A DNA stretch of 64,000 bases from assembly GCF_020740795.1 (NCBI RefSeq), contig NC_067312.1, forward strand, positions 9,566,748 through 9,630,747, in the 5' to 3' direction. Positions within the stretch are counted from its first letter, which is position 1. Every line of letters starts with the position of its first letter. A model generated the notes under the pieces. It searched no databases and was not told the DNA's origin. It saw only the letters and a list, made by a program, of their open reading frames with translations. Origin of the DNA: Apus apus. Taxonomy: Eukaryota > Chordata > Aves > Apodiformes > Apodidae. Positions 20,201 to 33,389 of the stretch are shown piece by piece. The position numbers and the translations under genes were made by a program.

Positions 20201-23200
20201 GAGCCAGGGAGGAAAGACATGGCTGCTTTGAGAAAAAGAGGAGTGGAAGGAGGACGTGTGCAATATAACAAAGCTTGCAATTCTAGAACTAACCACTGGA
20301 CACGGATACCAAAGATTACCTGTGACAACTAGCTATTCTTCTGCCATTGCTGCTCCTTCCCCCAGTTTGTGGCCTGATTCTTCCTCAGTCTGGGAAGCTG
20401 TGGCTGTTTGGCATGATGGTCAGCACTGACACTCCCACCCCAGCCCCTGCACAGTGCACAGGGTGACTCAGCTAGGATGTACCTTGAGCTCCAGGAGCCC
20501 CATGTTAGGCACAACCAGCTCTGCATGCTAGTGGCACCTCATTTCAGACAACCATTTAGTGGTGGCTCATTGCCTTTATTAAACTGCAGGTTCAATAACC
20601 ACTATGGAAGGAGTAAAAATGGCTAAAAACGTGCAAAAAAGGGGGAAATTGAAATTCTGGATTTTCTCCCCTGCAAAACCTTCATCCTCTGCAAGAGTCT
20701 TGCTCTAAGCAGAGCTACAGCCCTAGCAGTGTGCTGTCCAGTGCAGCAAGAGCACAGCTGACAGGCATCCCACCCATGCCTCTGCTGCAGGTCTCCATCC
20801 CATTCCAGGAGCCCATGGGCTCGCAGGCCTGGGACCTAGTGCTTGAGTCTCAGACCTCCCACAGGGCAGAGCTCAGGAGGGTGAAGGTGGTCAGCTTGGC
20901 TGGCTGCATCACACAAAGGTTTTCCACTAGCCTGGTGAACTCTCGGCCCCACAGCCTTCAGGCAGGTGAAGAGACATCCCAGCCTGCTTTCTAGTCTCCC
21001 CACCACCGTGGCTGTTAGATATCCTGCTGGCCTGGCATTTGCCTTGGCTTTGTCTCAGGACACAGGCAGCTGTAAGCTGAACCCAGATGCTAACTGCAGC
21101 TTTTCCATGCAAAGAAACTGAGCAAATAAGGAGATGGAAATCAAGGTGACATAAATCAGAAGTGCTTTTGTGAAGACAGCTTGCTAAAGTTTTCCAGCTC
21201 TCTGCATGGGTCAACGAACTTTGTGTCTCCCAAATCACCCAGGCTCAAGGAAGGTGGGTAACAAACGGAGTTGCAGCTTTTTGGGGTGCAGAAGCAAGAT
21301 GGCAGCCTGGGTGGAGAGCAGGGCTTCCATGTGAGCTCGCCTGCAGCAGCTAGATGGGCAGCTAGGAGAGAAATGCTACTCCAGGAGGGTAATCATCTCA
21401 GCAGGTGACAGGATTTATCTCAGCATGGCCTTTCAGTGGCCTTTTCTTTTCCTGGTGCCTACTGTGCCAGTTTCCAGTAACACGACTGAGATGGTCTCAT
21501 TTTAATGAAGCTTCTTTTGTACCTTCCACTCCCTGATCCCACTGCCTGTATCACCATTTGTTGCTATGGAAATGTCTCCACAGACCAGGCACAACCAGAG
21601 AGGCAGGCTCCTTCCAGAGAAAAATCTTTATAGAGATATGGAAAGGCTCGGAGCCACAAGCAGTGGCAAATGGGTCTGGGAAGCAATGGGAAGTGCAGTT
21701 CTCCACAGGCACCAGGGAAAGCTGCAACCTGTCCTGCTGGTGTCCATGCTGCTTTGCAAGGTGGGTTGGTTGCTGCATGGTTGTGTGGGCCACAGTGCTC
21801 TGCTCCATGTAATCTCCACTAATCCCCAACCTTTGCCTCCCCAGCAAGCTGTCCAAGCACTGCTCAGCCAGGCAGCATTTAGCTCCTGTGGTCCTGGGAC
21901 TGCCAACAATGTCATGAGGGGCAAAGGAGGGGATGTAGCTGTAATTTTTTTGGAGGCATAATACAGAGAGTCAAAATATGGATGCCAGCCACACTGGCAT
22001 ATTCTGTAGGTAATCCCAGGTCACCACCTCTTTTACCACACTACATTGTTGACCCTTCTGCTTCAGGGTTTCTGTGCCTCTGTAACAGAAGTGGGTTTGT
22101 CTGATGAGCTGTGGTTCGAGGTTTGGAGCAATCCTTCTCACAGGAAAGCTCTGAAAGGAAGTGTCAAGGATGCAATGTCCTCGAGGTGAAAAGCACCTTA
22201 AAATGAAGACCTTCCCATGCCTTAGGTTCAGCCTATCCCTGTGGCACTGCCCATCTATGCAGACATTCCCTCTGAACATGCAGTTTGTGCTTGCTGAGCC
22301 AAGCAGCAGCCAGGTGACAAAGCCTATTTCATTCTATGAAATTTCATCCCATGTGAACTTGAAGGGGCAATGGAACAATAGAGTTCAGGCAAACCTGCCA
22401 ATTTATACCCTCAGATGATTACATGGATGGTAAAAATAAGAGCATGAAACTGCCCATATCCCAAAACGAGCCCTTTGGTGCTCTCTTCCACCCCATCAGC
22501 ACTTGCTATTCCAGTCACACTCCTAAATTCCTTAATTCTACTAGCAGGGGATGGTGCTGTTGGCTGCCAAATCTGACATGTTCCCTGTGGCAGCTGCAGA
22601 CTGAGAATCCGGTTGTGCGAGAGAAAGCTGCCAAATAATTGGGAAACACATCCTTGCCAAACATCTTCCCCTAAAGCTGTTTAATCTCTCTCCTAACCTC
22701 CGCCCTGTAGCCTTCTGGCACATGCAAGCAACATCAGAAGCTGGCAAACAGAGGGGAAGCAGAGTAGTAGTTTGAAAATCTCTATAAAATTTCTATCGCA
22801 TGCTTTTTGCACCTTGTTTGCAGATCTGTCCTATCAGTGGTGCCCATCACACAGTTGCCAACATGAAGGAAGTGGAAATCGAGGGAATGTAACTGGCCTG
22901 AGGTTAGAGCAGATGGGTACCACGTGCCAACAGCAGCCAGGGACCCCAGATTTCTGTGCTCCAGCAGTCCAGCAGACTGCTGTGGTGTTTGGCTGTAGTG
23001 CCAGCCTGGGGGCAAGGTGTTTCTGCTGTGTGCATCTGAAAGCCAGCTTTGCTTCCTGCTAGTACCAGCACTGCACTCAGATAGATTAACTTGGACAACT
23101 GGGATCTGCTCTAGGGCAAGACAGCACTTGGCAACCTTTCTAGTTACTACTTGTTTTTATTTCCCTGTCATTCCATCTGGTGCCCAGCTGGGCTCTTCCT

Positions 23201-25400
23201 TTCTTCAAAAGTATCTTCATGTTTCTGTTGAGTCACACACAGGGCACTGTACTTTTCAAGCCTCCTGCCTGCTGTTGTACAGCTTGCAGGCCAGCCTGAG
23301 GACAGACACTGCATGGAAAGTATTCTGCCCAGGATCACAGATGAGCAGAGTGGGCGCCTCCTTTTGGGAGAGGAGCTAGAGAGACAAACCAGAAGCACCT
23401 GAATCCATCCTGTCCATGGGGGAGCATCCTGAAATCCTGTTCAAAGTCCATGCAGCAGGCTGGGTCACCTGCTTTTGCAGTCAGAAGGCATCTGCAGGCA
23501 AGACAGCCAGAACTGCATAGCATACCCAATGGCCCAGCATACATGTTGGGGGTAGACATGCAGCAACATCAGATATGATCCAGGGGCTCTTCCAAGGGCT
23601 GGCTTCAAGGTAACATCCAATAAGACAGCAAATGAGCCTTTGGGGTGGTCACATGGACATCACCCTCCTTTCAGCCAAAGTTTATTTACAACTACCAGAA
23701 AATCAGACTAGCCCATGCTATCTATAGACCTTTCTGAACACTAGGAGGATGTTTCTTCTCATACAGACATCTGGAAATGGGGAGTGTCAAGACTGGAGAG
23801 ACAGAGTTGAGCGCTGAGACACTGGAGTTGAAAGCTAGCTTACATTAAAGGGCAAAATTAACATCCAGTTTAAGGAAAAACTTGCTTAAATTCAGGTTAT
23901 TTGGTGACTGAAGTTACATAAAATCCTAACAAAAAGCCAGTCTGGCTTTAGGAGGCATCTAATACAAATTCCTTTATGGAGACACCAGCATCAATACCCT
24001 TAAATCCTATTTGCATGGTAATTTAGATGGACAGTGATGCAGCCTTTCATACTCCATGGTGCACCTTCCCTTGGTATTCAGTACAACTTTGGACTGGAAA
24101 TGGGGCCTGAGAAGACCACCTGGTTCGGTAAAAGACTGGAACAAGGAACAGTTTGCTTTCTTTCATGCAATCTCTGTTTAGGAGAGTGCCCAGCAGCTCA
24201 GCAGATTTTAGGGCTTTTTAGTAATGCGACAGAGAGTCAGGGTCTGCACTCTTTGCTTTTGCCCCTTCCAGGCCATGGTGGCAGAGACTGGTGTAAGGAG
24301 AACAGCACCAGAAGGGCTATGTATCCATAAACCTTCCTGGGAAGTCATCACAGCATAGATTCCTACAAGGGCACAAGGAAAACCTTCTGGCTGAAGCAAA
24401 GGTCTGAAGGCGAGACCAGATAGGGAGAGCCAGCCCAATCTGCAGTTAATACACATTGACAGGGTGTCCATCACATTCCATAACGAGCCAACAAACAAGC
24501 CCCATGGTCACGACCTGCTTAAGGGGCTGCAGTTCAGAAAGGCTAGTGTTCAGTTTGCTATGACAGCCACATGTGCACTGCCTTAATCCATTCAGCCTTC
24601 CTGATAATGACCCTACACAGGTAAATACTTTTCCCCACCCTTTCTACTTTATTCCCCTAATAAAATATATGAACACGAAGCATAGAGAGGAGAAGCCAAA
24701 AAATTGCCATTTTATGGTCCTGTACTGTGAGGCCAATCCAGCTTTTTATGCAATCAACACCACCTGTGTGCAGGGAAAAACACTTGGCTCATGCTCCAGC
24801 CTGAATTTGGAGGAAGCAGTGGGTGTAACATTTAAACTAATCTCTCTGCCACCGTACAGGGTTGTGCTAGAAGCAGATGCACATCACACAATGCAAAGGG
24901 CTAAGGGCAGTTTGCTGGGTTGCAGAGTTGAGGAATGCCTCAGGGCACAGGGCAGGCAAAAATTAGCAATAGGAGCAAGAACAAGACTTGGTCATGGTGC
25001 CATGGGGCAGTGATTACTGGGTAAGGTCTGTCCTTCAGAGGCAAGGCTCTAACCCTGGGAGATAGTGTCAGTGAGCTTCATTCTATCTTTGAGTGAACAC
25101 GATGGCAGCACGATGGAGACCTGTGGAACCTGCAGTTGTCCATGTTGATCCACCTAAACAGATGGCTTGCTGCTCTAGCAGGCACACTGACATTCTCCAA
25201 GCTCCTGAACAAGGGCTGTGGTAATGGCTGAGCATGTGCAGCCCAGCTGGAAGGCACAGAGACTGACCCAGGAGGATAAATGCAACAAAGATGTTGCATG
25301 GTGCCAATGCTGAACTGCAAAGTCCCTCTTTAGAAGAGCAAAGATTAAAGAGACTTAGTCATGTCCTATAGGATTTGGTTTTACTACATTCCCCATCAAA
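17251..25400. other. Intergenic between SPMIP6 and FAM219A
   Basis: No coding exon recognised. 17.3-18.8 kb is unassigned. 18.81-19.33 kb is AT-rich with A runs and resembles minus-strand 3' UTR sequence; ATTAAA on the minus strand at 18814-18819 could be a distal FAM219A 3' end. 19.3-25.4 kb is unassigned, with no CR1 fragment that I could see, which is unusually clean for this window. Confidence 0.45.
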
Positions 25401-25409
25401 AAAGATGCT

Positions 25410-27463
25410 TTAAGGAATGTTTTTTTTTTCCCTTTTATTTTTTCTTTCCACACAGCACTGTTAGAGCTCTTCCCCCACCTCCAGACAACTTGCTAACTTC
25501 AACCTAAGGTACCCCTGGAGAGAAAAGCAGGAATACAAAGGAAGAAGTGAAGAACTGGAGACCTGATGTTTTGTGTTTCTTTAGAAACATTTTGGAAACA
25601 TTCCCCCTCATTACCAGCTGATGAGAAAGGGAGAGGCATTCACTTGAAGAACACTCTTAGAGGAGCTGGCAAGATAACCAGCACTTCTGGTGAAGGAGGC
25701 AGGGATGCTCAGCAAACAGGACTGCTCAGTCCACTTTCTGTGGCCAGGAGCCAGGGTGTCAGCACGATGTTTTAGGGAGCAGTTGCCCATAACAGCTAGT
25801 GAATAATAAAGCCTAGGACTCTTCTATGCCTGCTCTTTTGCTCACACTGTGGTATTGTGCTTTGCACTGAAAGGAGTGAAGCCCCAGCATGTTAAATAAA
25901 TCTGCTCCTAATAATGGACTTCTTAAAGACTCAGCTCACTTCATGCAGATTTCAGATAGGGCAACTGTTGGGGCGGAGCTCAGGCTTTGCCTTGTTACTC
26001 TGGAATTATGATGGGAAACTCAGAATTGCCCTCACTTTTTTCCTTCTGCAGGCTACAAAGCAATTGACAACACAAGGCAAGGAGTCCTTCCTCCTGGCAG
26101 GGCAGAGAAACACACATTTGTGCCTGTGGCAAAAAATTTCAATGCCAAGAAAAACACCAGCCCATCCCTTTACTGAGCACCACATGTGCTGAAGCCAGCA
26201 GTGTAAGACTGGCAAGGGAGAGGACACATTTCCTAATTCCAGAAATTATTTTGGATTCAAAACTATCTGCTGCTGAACTGGCAGTTCAATCCAGCAACCT
26301 AATGTGACTCCAGGTTTCCTGACTATTGCAGCACCAAATAAACAGAATTGCTCCGGACATGGGACAACCCTAACACAGACCAAGTCCAATTCACAACTGG
26401 ACAGAGATGGGATTAACAGTATTTTCCTCTCACTTCTTTCTTTTTTTCAGCTAAAGCTGCTCACAACCTTGCTGTTGCTGAAAACTTCCCTAAAGTCTGA
26501 CAGAACCACAGATGCCTTCAGCATTAACCAACCCCTCCCATAGGCAACTTCAACTAGTTTTTCTGGCACTGACCTTCAGACTGTACAGCTCTAGTCCTCT
26601 CTGGTGCAAGAGTCATTTTTTTCTTAGTTCAACAAAGTTTAAAATTTTTGGAAACAGATAGGTCTCATAGGGATTAAGTATAGCCTGAAGTCAGTATAGG
26701 TGACTGGAGTGAGCTCAGGAGTATAGTATTCTTGGGCAATGAATCCCTGAATCCCTGAGGAGCACAGATACATTGCAGATCGACTCCGCTGTGTTTGGTG
26801 ATAATTTAAAGAGGAGCTAAGGGTTGATTGCATTGGATATGTGACACAACAGCTCTAGCTAGTATTTACAGTGAATTGCCACCTACTTGTACTCTTCACA
26901 AGTGAATGAATTGTGCCATGGTAGTCCTGGCTAGCTTTGCCATAAGAAAGGATGCCCTGCTCCATTCCCATACCTGTGTCCCAGTTACCGCATCATTTTG
27001 GTTATGCAAATGAAACAGGCTTAGTGAATGAATTAAGAACTAATCCCCTCTCACTGGTAAAACTCCCTGACACCTCAGACTCATGCCTGATCTTGCAGAT
27101 GGATTGGTTTTGGTGGGCAGGATGACCTGCAGCCCCTTGTGACCCTCCCCCTGCTGGAACAGACACCTTACAAAATATCCCCGGTGCCTACACAAAGCAA
27201 GGAGGTATCTCCGGACCCCTCTGCATTCACTCTCCAGTCAGCTCTTCCAGGCGCTGCCTGGCACTTTGAGCAACTTGTTGTTTGTTTTTTTTTTGTTTAA
27301 CCATAGTTTCGAATAACTTTTATCAACCAATCACAAAACGAATTTTTTGGTTTCTCCTGGCTCCATGAACACAAAGAGGTGCACGTCCTACCATAGGAGG
27401 AAGCAATGGCTGTTAAGTTTTACAGTTATCGTGGAAAGCACTGATCACAGCCCGCCGGCCTCA
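25410..27463 (-). other. FAM219A: FAM219A 3' UTR (inferred extent)
   Basis: The sequence runs on from the TAG at 27464-27466 (a second in-frame stop, TGA, follows directly at 27461-27463). Scanning down the minus strand, the first canonical AATAAA is at 25434-25439, giving a 3' UTR near 2 kb. No other coding sequence lies in between. Confidence 0.5.
25434..25439 (-). terminator. Candidate FAM219A polyadenylation signal
   Basis: AATAAA on the minus strand, the first canonical hexamer downstream of the FAM219A stop codon. It is followed by GGG and an A run, so internal priming could confuse cDNA evidence here. Confidence 0.45.
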
Positions 27464-27622
27464 CTACTGGATGTGACAGGCGGTGGAGGAGGTGGCTTGG
27501 CAACACATGCAGGTAGGGTTGACCGATTTAGGGGGGATTAGGTCCAGGTCCTCGTCGTCTGGAATCTCATCTAACCGGTACCCATCCTTTAGCAGCTGGA
27601 TGTTCAAGTCTTGGTTGATCTG
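27464..27622 (-). CDS. FAM219A: FAM219A last coding exon
   Basis: 52 codons plus TAG, acceptor TTTGTCTGTAG, entered in phase 0. It encodes QINQDLNIQLLKDGYRLDEI, then the acidic stretch PDDEDLDLIPPK and a cysteine-rich tail with CMCCQATSSTACHIQ. These residues agree with the vertebrate FAM219A C-terminus essentially throughout. FAM219A has no assigned catalytic activity; the Cys-rich tail and the Ser-rich segment before it are its main recognisable features. Confidence 0.97.
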   Translation of the reverse strand, partial: QINQDLNIQLLKDGYRLDEIPDDEDLDLIPPKSVNPTCMCCQATSSTACHIQ

Positions 27623-28694
27623 CTACAGACAAAGAGACAAACAGTCAAACACTTGAGAAGTCTTATTTTGGATAGCGAAAGATGAAGGAGGTTCCTTATT
27701 CTGGAATACTTTTCCCCATCAACAGCAGCTGCCCCACCAATGAAAGAGTCCCAGTTTCTGACCACAGCTAAGGGCTGCCTTCTGTTCTAGCTTCTTCCAG
27801 AATAGGAATACCTAGAATGAGATATCCCACAGCAGCAAACTGATACACTATTTTACTCTGGAATAATCCTTCCATGAAGACAAACCCCCATTTAAAGTAA
27901 TGTAATACTAATTTTCATAAACCAATTGGCAGCTGGGCATTCTCTCCTCTCAGTCTGCCACACACTGTAGCAGTTGAAAAGTGGTAAAGCCTCTTGGCTC
28001 TTTACAATCTTAGATTGAAGTTTTGTCTAACCATAGCTGGGTGAAGAGTTCCCAGCAGCGTGTGAGCAGAAGGGCACTCGGTACCCTGGATGCAAAACCA
28101 GAAGCAGTAATCAGGGGCTGAGCAACTCATTCAGGAGAGAGCTTGGGAATATATTCAGAAACAATGCAAAGAGATTAACAAGCTTGAGCTTCCTGCCTTT
28201 TCTCTTTGAAAGGGCAAGAGTTCATGTCTGCAAGTCCTCCCTGGAATTTCTGCCTGCTCCAAGTAAACACGCACTGGGTGACCCTGACCGCCCCAAGAAC
28301 TGGGAATCACAGCACGTCCTCAGATCCTTTACTTGTGTCCATGGCAAGAACATGGTTGCTGAGCTGGTGTGACAGACAAGTCGATGCTTTTGCACCACAT
28401 GGGACAACACTGCAGGACTGAGAACTGGGGAAAGCTTGAGTGAAGCCAAGGGTAGCTGTGAAAACAGCTGACAGGCAATTCCCTGTGCCATGGCAATGCG
28501 GGGATGGAGCCAAATGGATCACCAGGGAAGAAAGAAACATGACACAGTTTCTGCCACAGCCCCTTCCAGACTCACAGAATCTACAACACTGGTAAATTCA
28601 TTGTGTAGCCAAGTACCAGGCCACTCTGAGACACTTCTGGCTGCTCTATTATTAGCATTCATGGGGAGGATGGCAGGAGAGGAGTATAACTCAC
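27623..28694 (-). other. FAM219A: FAM219A intron, 1.07 kb
   Basis: GT-AG intron between the SRYSSSGYSSAE exon and the last exon. Nothing else recognised. Confidence 0.8.
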
Positions 28695-28749
28695 CTCAGC
28701 TGATGAGTATCCCGAGGAGGAATATCTGGACATGTCAAAGTCATCATCA
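28695..28749 (-). CDS. FAM219A: FAM219A coding exon, DDDFDMSRYSSSGYSSAE
   Basis: 55 nt, acceptor CCCTGCAG, donor GAG|GTGAGT, phase 2 in and phase 0 out. It completes a Ser codon and encodes DDDFDMSRYSSSGYSSAE, an acidic run followed by a serine/tyrosine-rich segment that looks like a phosphorylation-rich region. It is identical in pattern to vertebrate FAM219A. Confidence 0.96.
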
Positions 28750-29098
28750 CTGCAGGGAAGAAGATACAGCAAAGAAAGAAGCAGTTTAGAGAGATCTGCA
28801 TGCTTTGGTTTGTGCCATGAAGCTGCCCCTGAGGCATGGAGAAGTTACATCAAAGGAATCTAGAGAGCAACTTTCATCTGTGACCCTCAGATCTTTCCAT
28901 TACAGTGCTCTTGACTTACATCCCTTCCTGCGTGTTTACACTCACCGACCAGTTATGGCACACACCCAAGGGCACAGCAAGGAGGCGTGTGAGTGGCCCG
29001 CAGGAATGGTTCCAGCAGGAGATAGCTCCAGTGCTGCTCTCTGGCATGAAAACTCACTTGCACCATATTGTACACCATCTCAGTCACACCTTGCATAC
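28750..29098 (-). other. FAM219A: FAM219A intron, 349 bp
   Basis: Short GT-AG intron (GTATGC...CTGCAG). Nothing else recognised. Confidence 0.85.
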
Positions 29099-29179
29099 CT
29101 GTCCGTATCCAGGGCTACCAGCGGCTTCTCATCTGGACTCTGGTCTAATGAGGAATAGCCCTTATTAGGAACGACGAGC
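29099..29179 (-). CDS. FAM219A: FAM219A coding exon, LVVPNKGYSSLDQSPDEKP
   Basis: 81 nt, acceptor ATTGTTTCAG, donor CAG|GTATGC, phase 2 in and out, so the exon is symmetric and could be skipped without a frameshift. It completes an Arg codon and encodes LVVPNKGYSSLDQSPDEKP then LVALDTD and the first two bases of Ser. The sequence is that of vertebrate FAM219A. Confidence 0.97.
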
Positions 29180-32100
29180 CTGAAACAATTAAAAGTTGTC
29201 CATTAGTCATACATTAAAGTTTAGTATCACACATGGCACAGCTATTTGATAGCTAGGCTTTCCCCATTTCACTTCCTTGCAAGGCCTCCCTGATTGTGAA
29301 GATGCTGAAAGGGGTGTAATTCAGAGGGAGCAAGCTGTGTCTCTGGGTACCTCAGAGCAGTTTCACAGGGATAAATGCTCCACATGCCTTGGGAACATGC
29401 TGCTCTCTGAAACAAAAGATGGTTGGGACAGTCTGTGATTCTTTTTGGGGGAAACTGTTCAGCTAGCACTGCTTGTCCTATCAGTTCACTCATTTTTGTG
29501 GTGCTTTTTTTTCCTAGCAATGAGTACGTGACACTCGCAATGAGTAAATAGAAGAAGGCTAAGGGAAGGCAGAGACTCAGTGCTTCTGCTGCTGGATATC
29601 TGGGATGATTTCTGCCTGAGTCCCTACTCAACCCCCTCCAACACAACCCTTCTGAGTTCTCAGTCCTAAATTTAGTAATATGAGAAATATGAGCTAGTGG
29701 GTGCAGTGTAACAGCCCAGTCAGACTAGCACTTTTAAAATCCCATCATTTTGTAATGACTTTCACTCCATCAGAAATGTTACAAAGGCTGATGATGACTT
29801 TGCACCTTTAATTGCCTGAGAGTGTTTGTGAAATGGAATACAGACTTCAGAGCTTGGAGGATAAGGAAGATGTATTAATACAATGACATCTAATTCATAA
29901 CATAGTTCTTTTCATCCTCAAAACTGCACAAATACTTTTGTTCGTACTTAAAATAAGATCAACCAAACTGAGCAAATGGAAAAAAAATTCTATGTTCAGC
30001 AGATGGGAGCCATAAGAGTGCTGAAAATCTCCTTGTTCAGTCAGTTAACTCACGTTTCCTCCCAAATGAAGAACTAGCCTTTAACAACACATAACATGCT
30101 TCACTAATAGTTAGAGAAATAAAAATTAAAAGTTATAATCCATTTCGTCCATGCTCCAACTGCTAGCTACTTGAAATGTTTTTCTGTTCAGAAAATTTCA
30201 GGAACCCATTACAATTTTAGCAATACTAAGGCCTGCCAGGCACTGAAGATGGGCATAGAGTGTAAAGTATATGCAATACTATAATAAATCAGATATATAC
30301 ATTCACAATCAGTTATGTTTTCTTACTATGTGCATTGAAACTCAAGATTGAAGAAATTAATTTTAAAACTGATGCAGATTTTCCAACTTGCAAAATTCAA
30401 TACCCCTTTTCACAGCACTGGAATGGTCCTTCCTTCTCCTGAAGCATGCAGGAAGGAAGTCAAGAAGCAAAGATGTCTGGAACCAAAGTTGTGATCTGGC
30501 ACCAACAGCAGCTTGCCCATAAAGATATCAGTAGTAATGACTTCCATGCTCTTTCTCCAGTTTTCAAATATATATATTCACTGACAATTGTTACTAAATA
30601 ATGAGTGAACAAAGCACTATCAGGGGATCCAGGAGAAGAACCTTTGTGGTGTTATTTAGTTGATAAAAAAAATAAACAAAACCACTAAATCTTTTTCTTG
30701 AGAAATGTCCTTTTTTCTTAACAACACAGAACTTCAATTTTTCTGCAACAGACAAAACCTAGTATATGTCTGTCCCCGATCTAAGTCATTCCCTAGCATC
30801 CTGATTGTCCTTATTTTTGCTTCCTGCTGTCCCTGGAACAAAGCCAGGTAGCAGTCATAGCCGCTTTCATCCACAGCTGCCCCATGATGAGCTTCTTGTC
30901 TGGGTGTTTTTGCTCTCTTAACAGGAAATGTGTTACGACACAAATGTGAGTTTAGGTTATCCTCAGAGTGGGCTGCAATATCTGGCTGTGGTGCAGATGG
31001 TACTGGGGGCTCTGCCCGTGCTCGTAGCAAGTGTGCCAGCATCACCACAACCTTGTTCACATTCTGTTTGCCCGCAGGGAGCCTGAGCATGTTGTGGATT
31101 CAGATCCTTTCACCACTAATGCTGGCTGTGCCCCTACCCCAGAACATGAAGGGAACCTGGTACTAGAGACTGGATGTTACAAATTCATACAGACAATACA
31201 GACCAGAACCCTTGAGTAAGGAGGAGCAGGTTGAGTAGAGACTAGAAGAGGCAATGTGGTTTGCCCAAATGAAGGAAAACTTATTTGATGGGAACAGCAG
31301 AACTGTTAAAGAAAATGGTTTTAGCTTATTCTCCTTCTGCAGAGATCAGAGGAAGCCAACAGTTCAGACTTAAACCATAAACTGGATGTTTTGCAGTGTA
31401 TCCCACTGGAGTATTTCCCATTATACTGCATCTGTTATACTGTGAAAAGAAGCTGCTTGATCAAGCTTGTGGAATTTCTGCCTCCCTGGGGTTGCCTTGT
31501 CTGTGGCAACACAGACTGAACCATTCTGAGGTATTACTAGGGCTGCTCTCATGGTGCATCTTGGTTCTCAAAAAGCCAAGGCAGCTGGGATGGTGAGAAC
31601 CCTGTGCCAGACACTTCCCAGCCATGTGGGAACAACAGAGCTTGGCTACATCTGCTATGTATTGCTAAAGCAATGGCTGCAAACCTCTGTTTTACACATC
31701 CCAAGGGGTGCTTCTAAAGGCTATGTGACAAGGAAGTAAGAAATGCAAGTCTACTGCCAGCAGGCCTCACTTGACTGTGGAAGGGTCCACATGTTCTCTG
31801 AACAGTGCTCAGGTGTCACAAATGGAATAAAACTGAGCTGGCTGTCCAAAAGCTTTTGTCAATGGGTGTCATTGAAATCAACAACCTCACCTAGCAGAAG
31901 TCACTAATTTTACAGGTAGGTACCTGTACTTATTCCATCTTCTCTCCCTTTGCTAATTTCAGTGTTTCTAAATAACTGAAGCAGCAAACTTGCCAGTATT
32001 CCTCTTGGGAAGCTAGTACAGAATCACAGAATGATTTGGGTTGGAAGGGACCTTAAAGAGCATCTAGTTCCAACCCCTCTGCATGGGCAAGGACACCTTC

Positions 32101-33286
32101 CACTAGACCAGGTTGCATGCAGCCTATTGCCAAAATAAACCAAGTCCAGCTTGTATTTCGAACACAAGGAGGAACAGTGGGTATGGAAAACCCAGCTGAG
32201 AGCAGATGCTGAAATTCTTCCTGCCACAAAGGATCTGGCTCCTTTATACGGTTTCAACAAGCAAACACAGAGCAGGGAGCAAGGCAGCATATTCCACCAA
32301 CATCACAGAGGCTTACAAATAGAACTTTAAAGTTCTGGTGTGATTTATGACAACTATTTTGTGATTCGGGAATTACTGTAAACAAGGAACCTCATCTGTC
32401 AGATATGTTGTATACACAGAGGCTCTGACCTACAGCTCTTGTTCTCCTTAATGTATGGTAATTAATGCAATTTTCCCATTTATCAGTAAACATCCAGCAT
32501 CCACGCAGATTCTTCTGTCATTTTAAGTGAAGTCCTCCACTAAAAACTGCCACCTTTCTCGAAGCATGCAAAGCATGCAATCCTGTGGGCTCAGTGTGGT
32601 TCCTGCCTCCTGAATGCATGTAAGTAATACATTGGGGTACTGCAGCTTGCATGGAAAAATAAAAAATACTCTAAAAGGAGGTGTTCAGCTAGGAACATTT
32701 TTGTTTACAGTGGTTGGTGGCACCAGCTGATGCTGTCATACAGAAATGTGCCAAAGCAGCAAAGTATGACCCTGTGATTCAAAGTGCAGAGGAGGTGTAT
32801 AGTAAATCAGATGGAAATGGATTATTTACAAGCCTTCAATAAGTCAGTCAGTATGGGGAAGAGGTCAATATCAAAAAGGAGCATGGGCACTACTGTGATA
32901 AAAAGCACCCAAGGCAGAACTAAGCTCTAAACCAGTTTGTGTTACATGAAGCTGCATCAGACCTCTCCTGCTGGCAGGATTGTGTGTTACATGAGGCTAC
33001 CCAGACCATGCAAGATGGCTGTATCAAATCCCCCATTTCAACCAGGCTGGGTTGCCAATGCATCCTGCAGGCTGCAGTGATGCTGGTGCTGGGCTCAGCT
33101 GTCCTTGCATCTCCCCAGGGGACAGGATGCAAGACAGCATTTGGGTCTGAAAGCTCCGGGAAGGGCCATCACTGTTTTTGCAGTGTTTGGCAGTAGATAA
33201 ATGGCAATGAATATCATCCTTGCCCATCCTAAGGCCATTAGGGACTGAAGCCTAGAGCACAGCTGAGTGCTTTCCCAGTCCTTTAC
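29180..33286 (-). other. FAM219A: FAM219A intron, 4.1 kb, with CR1 fragment
   Basis: The intron between the TR|LVVP exons. It holds a CR1 3' fragment at 32021-32125. The rest is unassigned, AT-rich between 29.7 and 30.7 kb. Confidence 0.8.
32021..32125 (-). mobile_element. CR1 LINE 3' fragment
   Basis: The plus strand shows the reverse complement of a CR1 3' end (cagaatcacagaatg, ggttggaagggacctt, catctagttccaacccc), so the element is in minus orientation, the same as FAM219A. It is truncated after about 105 bp. Confidence 0.85.
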
Positions 33287-33389
33287 CTTGTTCGTGCCAT
33301 CACGTTGTTCTTCTTGGGCTGCTGGTTAACTGGGCTTCCCATGTTGCCATTCTTCAGGGACCCCTTCCGAGCCAGCTCCCTCTGCTTCT
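33287..33389 (-). CDS. FAM219A: FAM219A coding exon, KQRELARKGSLKNG
   Basis: 103 nt, acceptor CATATGCAG, donor ACAAG|GTAAAGG, phase 1 in and phase 2 out. It encodes (E)KQRELARKGSLKNGNMGSP and VNQQPKKNNVMART. The basic RELARKGSLK stretch resembles a kinase target site (inference). One Ser of the human sequence is Asn here (KNGNMGSP). Confidence 0.96.
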